Positions 59,501 through 64,000 of a DNA stretch of 64,000 bases are shown one piece after another (the stretch's first letter is position 1; every line of letters starts with the position of its first letter). Where the stretch lies: assembly GCA_030144725.1 (NCBI GenBank), contig JASKMD010000025.1, forward strand, positions 1,593,716-1,657,715, read 5' to 3'. Under the pieces are notes generated by a model. The model was not told the origin of the DNA and did not search any database. It saw only the letters and a list, made by a program, of their open reading frames with translations. Position numbers and translations under genes: made by a program. Source of the DNA: Haematococcus lacustris. Its lineage: Eukaryota; Chlorophyta; Chlorophyceae; Chlamydomonadales; Haematococcaceae.

Positions 59501-62500
59501 TTCAACATGAAAAAAGGGTAAACTCACTCAGCTACAAGTCAAGTGCAGCGTCCTCGGTTGCACCCTTGATGACCACAAACCCCACACCAGTGGCATCTCA
59601 TCAAAATGAACAGCTTGATGTTTGAAAGGGTAACAGCCTGTGTAAATTACGAGGCCCTATGGGTTGTTGCGGGCTCGGCCATCAATGCCTGCCAGCATGC
59701 TGCAGCCCGGTGCAACCGCTGCTTGCCTTTGAGCAGCCGGTCATTGACCAGCTTGTAGACCTCCTCGCCAGTGGCAGGCAGAGCCTCCAGGTCCTTCCAG
59801 CTGCACAGCTCCAAAAGGCGCTGCATGCTTTTACTAAAGCGCTGGAAGTTGAGGCATGAGTTGGTTTCCCGGTCCAGCCACCTGCACCATTGAGGAGCCT
59901 GGGGTCGTGGCGCTGGGCCAGGTGCAGCAGAGGGGGGCTGGGCCTGGGCAGGTGGATGGGGCACCAGCCGCTGGATCACCTGGCCTGCTAAGGGTACCCA
60001 GACTGCGGGCCTAGGCTGATTACGTGGCAGGTGCAGTTCACAAGGGCCGGCAACCAGAGTGGGGTGGAAATGAGGTCCAGTACATATGTAAACACAAACT
60101 CTAACCACATTTTATTGTAATCTATCTTAAGCAGGTAACCACTATGTATCAGGTCACCTGTGTGTGTTGGACCATGGTTCTGACTCAATGAATGCTCCAT
60201 GGTACTAGCTTCACAGCCCTCATGCCTGGCATGTGACCACCGGTTGTTGTTGCTCTGATGCTGGCCTGCAGGGTCTCATGTTTTCGTGGATGTACTGTGC
60301 TACGGACTCAATATTGCTGCCTGGCACGCAAAAATTTGAGTTCGTCAGGTGAGGGAGGGGCTAACAGCACCTTGGCCCTCAACCTTGAGCCTTCATTGCA
60401 GTGGAACACTCAGTGTGGACCCCTACAAAACGGTGTTTTTGTCTGATGTCCAGTTCCCATCACATGGCATGCACATGGCTTATACATGGCATACACATGG
60501 TCATGGTTTCCTACCACCTACACTATTGCCTGACCCGGAGGGCTATTGTGTAGAGTTGGCATGTCTTGCATGCTCCAAATGTAAGCTGACAACAGCTCAA
60601 CAAAGGGGGAACACACACTACTGTGCTACAGCGTGCTAGGTCTTGGGTGGCTTGTCTCGCAGCTGTTTGTAGCCCAGGCCTGGGTAATCCTTGCCCTTGG
60701 CTGGCAGCTTCCTCTGCTCTGGCCAGTGGCATAGCTCCAGTGGGCGCCACCTGCTCTCCCTATTGCGCTGCATGTTCAGCGCTGCATTGCAGTCCCTGTC
60801 CAGCCACCTGCCTGGCTGCGGTGCTGGCTTGGCTTTGGCAGCCTTGCCCTGGGCCTTGCCTTTGCCCTTGGTGGGCTGGGTGAGCTCAGCTGCCTGCTCA
60901 GCCTTGCTGCGCTTGGCTGGAGGGGGGGTGCTAGGCCCTGGCTCTGAGGCTGCTGGCTGTGTGGCTGCCTGGCTGCGGGGGGCCACCACAGGGCACCACA
61001 TTAGGCCCCTCACTGGCTGGTCCGCTGCTGGCTCCAGGCTGGGCGCAGCAGGCGGTGTTCCACCTGCCCTGCTGGGGGCTTCCAGTCTGCAGGCCTGGTG
61101 GCCCTGCGCTTGTTCAGCTGCCTCTCACAGGGCTGCTGACCATTCACTGCTGAGCTGACCCGGGTGGTGCGGTGCTCATCCACAAGCACCACCCTGCCCC
61201 GCCGCTGGTCTGTGCCCCTGGGCCTGCACACCACACATGTCACTCACTCTCGCTCCTCAATAGGGCAAGCCTCCAAAGAGCACTTTCAAAGGGCACTTTC
61301 AAAAGGACATGAGACCAGCAGCAGGGGACAGCAGGCAGGCCGTCTGGCATTAGCATCAGCGTGAACATCGATGGGTGATGGGTGACGGGTTTGGGTCTAT
61401 GCAACCCAACCCCAACTTTTCCCGTAATTCCGGGTCAAGGCGTGCACTTTTCCAGTAATTGTGTCAAGGCGTGCACTTTTCTTCGGGGGTTAGCGCTAAT
61501 GCCGCCACTCTTATGGTACGCTACGCGAAGTCATGTATGAGGCCATCCACGCGTCAAGTCATCGATGGCAGCGTCCGAAGCGCCGACCATTACAGGAATA
61601 TAACGAACTGTGATTTTCTCGTAATGGAGATGGGGCAGCATGACAGCTGGTGGCCTGGTGGGTCTTGTCCCGGATATGCAACCTCGCTGCTGCTCGTCAT
61701 TCAGCTCTCCACATTGCATGTGTAGACCAGAATTGCTGCTTGTGGCACCAGGTTTGGCGGTAGTCTGGTCAGCAAACGGCCCTTGGCCAAGAGGCGGAAG
61801 ACAGTGAACCCCCTGGTGCTACTGGACTACCGCTGCTATGTGGAGGGAGGTGAGCTGGGCACACACCTGCCTGGCCCTGTAAAGCAGGTCAGTGGCTCAG
61901 CACCTTGGCCCTCAACCTTGAGCCTTCATTGCAGTCGAACACACTAATTGTGAACTACTACAAAACAGTGTTTTTGTCATTGTGGAGTTCCCATCGCATG
62001 GCATGCACATGGCCTATACATGGCATACACATGGTCACGGTCGCCTACCACCTACAGCATTGCCTGACCCCTGTGACAGGGCTATGCATAGATTTGGCAT
62101 GACAAAACATGCACTAATTGTTAGCTGATGACAGCTTCAAGTGGGGGGGGGGGCACACACTACTGTGCCACAGCAGGCTGCTGCTGCTGCTGCTGGGCCT
62201 TGGATGGGCGGTCTCGCAGCCGCTTGTACCCCAAGCCAGGGTGCTCCTTGCCCTTGGCTGGCAGAGCTCCCTGGTCTGGCCAGAAGCACAGCTCCAGTGG
62301 CCGCCACTTGCTCTCCCCAATGCGCTGCATGTTCAATGCTGCGTTACAGTCCCTGTCCAGCCACCTGCCTGGCTGTGGTGCTGGCTTGGCTTTGGCAGCC
62401 TTGCCCTGGGCCTTGTTGGGCTTAGCTGCCGGCTCAGCACTCTGACCAAAGGGCAAACTGCTACACCCAGCATGCCTCAAGTGTTGCACCTGCCTCAATG

Positions 62501-63681
62501 CTTGAACTGTTTTGCCCATCAGCTGTACATGACCCTACAGCAAGGCTTCTGCAAGCATGGCTGTGTCAGGGACAAGGTGCTGCCCCGCTGTCAGCACACA
62601 ACACGACGTTGGTACAACGCAGCAGGCCTTGCACAGGGGCATCCATTGCGGCAATCCATGGCATCCAGTGGCTCAGCATGGGGCTTGTGAGCTGCTGCGC
62701 TGCTTCTGGCCAGGCATGCAGAGCAGCTACTCTCTGTCTCTCCATCAGGGGCTCCCATACAACAGGGCAGCATGGTCTGGAGTGCAGGTCTGGGTCAATG
62801 GCATGCATGGAGGCAGCCTAGTGCCGCGCGAATGATCATCATTGGCAGCAGCATCCTCGTTGGCATCATCCTCGCCGACAGCGTCATCCGTAATCATCAG
62901 TGCATGGCAGGATGCACAGCACAGTGCTTGCAGCTCATGCTGGTGTCAGGAGCATGCCAGGGCATGCAGCCATGGAGGCTGGGCCACCATTGTGCCACTA
63001 TCACTCTCACCCAGAACCCCATGCATCAGGAGACCTGTTGCAGACTGGTTGACCAGTGATGGTGCTGCTGTGCCCATGGCCGTCACCGCTGTCACGGCTT
63101 TCATCAACGTCAGTGTGTTGTGCCATCGACCCTGTAATGACTGCAGTGTATGCAGCATTTTGTCAGCATGACTGCTGAGGCGTTGCAGCTGCACTACGGC
63201 TTCCCAGAGGCGAGGATCGCCCAGGTGCTAATCAACAGGTCGAGAGGTGCGACTCAGCCAGGACACCACTCTAGGGGCAGGAGGGTAGCAGCACTGCAAC
63301 CTGCATATGGACAACGTCACCAACAACCAGAAGCCACATTTAGGGGCGGGTTGTGCTCCCGGCATTAGCTTGGTTTGCTGTGCTTTCATTCCAACTGTTT
63401 CAGCCTCAACCCTACCCTTCCAGCCACCTCCATCCTGTTCATGCATCCTGTGTCAGTGAGACTGGCAGCCTAAAGAGTGGACAAACAAGGTGCTACTCAG
63501 GTGGACTGTGTTGTTGCACACACCACGCTGGACGGCTGCAGTTGGTGCCTGCCTGTGTGTTCCTGACCCACCTTACAGCTGTCCTGCCTGCGCTTGAGTG
63601 CGCTGCAGACCTGCTAACTCATGGCTTTGAGTGGACGCTGAAGCGTGGGCACCCTGTTAACAAGCCTGGCAGGACATACAG
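56600..63681 (+). CDS. Secretory-pathway protein with FAM20/PI-kinase-like catalytic loop, 3' end uncertain
   Basis: Exons read at 56600-56668 (signal peptide RRSWSLHVVLILQLLVAVTA), 56745-57039, 57119-57186, 57389-57508, 58578-58742 (GC donor), about 59092-59170, 59389-59438, about 60271-60350, 61751-61887, about 62750-62788, about 63151-63238 and about 63550-63681. Exon 2 is Cys-rich (RDCYFCTTCYLTQDRD, CTECWGCSTK). Exons 4-7 give DVAIDLNTTISLLQ, then AIYDLLTSQCDRHAQ joined to NMFVNEQGTVKLIDNLN. The DRH..N...(11)..LIDN layout is that of the catalytic and metal loops of FAM20-type secretory kinases and PI3/4-kinases. Kinase activity and substrate are inference. The gene may continue past the window. 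Fanzor copies 7, 8 and 9 and a family-3 fragment lie antisense in its introns. Confidence 0.55.
57727..58524 (-). mobile_element. Fanzor family-1 element, copy 7 (internal deletion, with extra 5' host DNA)
   Basis: The 3' tail and RuvC-III part (to about 58275) are fused to the element's 5' terminal repeats (about 58285-58380). A further ~140 bp follows, of which about 58395-58521 matches 41826-41953 in an exon of the ATP-grasp gene. The entire segment is enclosed by a perfect 16-bp direct repeat, TGCACAACAAGCAGCA, at 57711-57726 and 58525-58540. It lies in the intron between host exons ending at 57508 and starting at 58578. Confidence 0.8.
59647..60108 (-). pseudogene. Fanzor family-3 C-terminal fragment
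   Basis: The minus strand encodes CRWLDRETNSCLNFQRFSKS, then LLELCSWKDLEALPATGEEV and VNDRLLKGKQ. The layout matches family 1 (WLDRDCNAALNMQRIGES, LELCFWPDQGALPAKGKE, RVRDKPPK) but identity is low, so this is a separate lineage and not a decayed family-1 copy. The RuvC-III Asp is present. A Pro/Ala/Gln linker precedes it, and no RuvC-I or II was seen upstream. It is antisense in an intron of the kinase-like gene. Confidence 0.65.
60371..61320 (-). mobile_element. Fanzor family-1 element, copy 8 (divergent, internal deletion)
   Basis: The 3' tail (from about 60371) carries several small deletions and substitutions, for example cctgacccggagggc in place of cctgacccctgtgacagggc. Coding similarity covers RuvC-III (WLDRDCNAALNMQRNRESRW) and RuvC-II (VLVDEHRTTRVSSAVNG) up to about 61233. 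There it joins a variant of the 5' end (atgtcactcactctcgctcc, then caaagagcactttcaaaggg). It is one of the older of the nine copies. No target duplication was found. Confidence 0.7.
61904..62470 (-). mobile_element. Fanzor family-1 element, copy 9 (internal deletion)
   Basis: The 3' tail and RuvC-III end (WLDRDCNAALNMQRIGESKW, about 62340) are intact. At about 62430 the sequence passes to a remnant of the 5' repeats (cactctgaccaaagggcaaa) and then to host sequence. The kinase-like gene's exons lie on both sides (61887 and about 62750). Confidence 0.7.
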
Positions 63682-63894
63682 GTGACAGGCTCATGGGACA
63701 CGCGGGCTTGCAGCCTCCCCCTGCAGGCCAGCATGGCCCTTCATCACACGGAGTCATCATCACCACCATCACACTTTGGCGTGTGCACCACACTACAAAT
63801 GCCATAGCTCAGATCTCACCCTGCACCTGCGTTGCCAAAGTAGACTCATAGCTGCAAAGGCAACGCTGTGTGGCCCTGCTTTGTGTCACCCTTG

Positions 63895-64000
63895 CCCTTG
63901 CCTCATCATCATCACCAACCTCCTCCTCTTCCTCCTCCTCCTCCTCACCCTGCTCATCCTCATCCTCCTCATAGACTCCTCCTCCTCACCCTCCTCATCC
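63895..64000 (+). repeat. TCC/CTC-rich low-complexity tract at the window end
   Basis: An imperfect run of tcctcctc and catcatcac units continues past the window. No gene feature is visible after the exon ending at about 63681. Confidence 0.7.

Noticed and set aside
61894..62440. GGCTCAGCAC at both 61894-61903 and 62431-62440 as a target duplication of copy 9
   Set aside because: The right-hand copy is explained by Fanzor coding sequence (ggctcagc) meeting the 5' repeat (gcactc.gaccaaaggg) at a deletion joint. Element sequence continues past it, so it is not a flank.

Overview
The window looks like nuclear DNA of a green alga close to Chlamydomonas/Haematococcus (Volvocales). The signs are GC-rich exons split by dozens of short GT-AG and occasional GC-AG introns, long proline-rich cell-wall-type proteins, a 'tiny macrocysts' (TMC)-like PAS protein of a type common in these algae, and large TGCC, CTG and C-rich tandem repeats. 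No tRNA, rRNA or CRISPR array was recognised. Exon models were read by eye, so splice sites are approximate.

Layout: (1) Positions 1-27250 (+) hold one giant, roughly 40-exon gene for a multi-PAS, multi-pass membrane protein of the TMC type; its start lies before the window. (2) Positions 28.1-36.9 kb hold low-complexity DNA, an unrecognised ORF pair, two related signal-peptide/proline-rich/C-terminal-anchor genes facing each other (31.0-32.5 kb + and 33.8-35.3 kb -), and a scrambled Fanzor chimera. (3) Positions 37.1-44.0 kb (+) hold an ATP-grasp ligase-like gene with internal partial duplications and a 0.46-kb TGCC-family repeat. (4) Positions 44.2-56.5 kb are mostly mobile DNA plus one small membrane-protein gene (49.45 kb). 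(5) Positions 56.6 kb to the end (+) hold a secretory-pathway protein with a kinase-like DRH...N loop.

The striking system is a set of eukaryotic TnpB homologues (Fanzor, RuvC-type RNA-guided nucleases) in at least three families. Family 1 has nine copies ending in the same ~250-bp 3' tail. All nine lie on the minus strand, and seven are in introns of plus-strand host genes. Several show 14-16-bp target duplications ending in CAGC, internal deletions or 5' truncation, and one seems to carry a 5'-transduced host segment. Family 2 has one four-exon gene broken by a 152-bp hAT-like MITE with a perfect 8-bp target duplication. It also has a 951-bp internal-deletion derivative that keeps both ends and the structured 3' tail, flanked by a perfect 14-bp target duplication. 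Family 3 is a divergent RuvC-III fragment. The conserved 3' tails are the best candidates for the guide RNAs.
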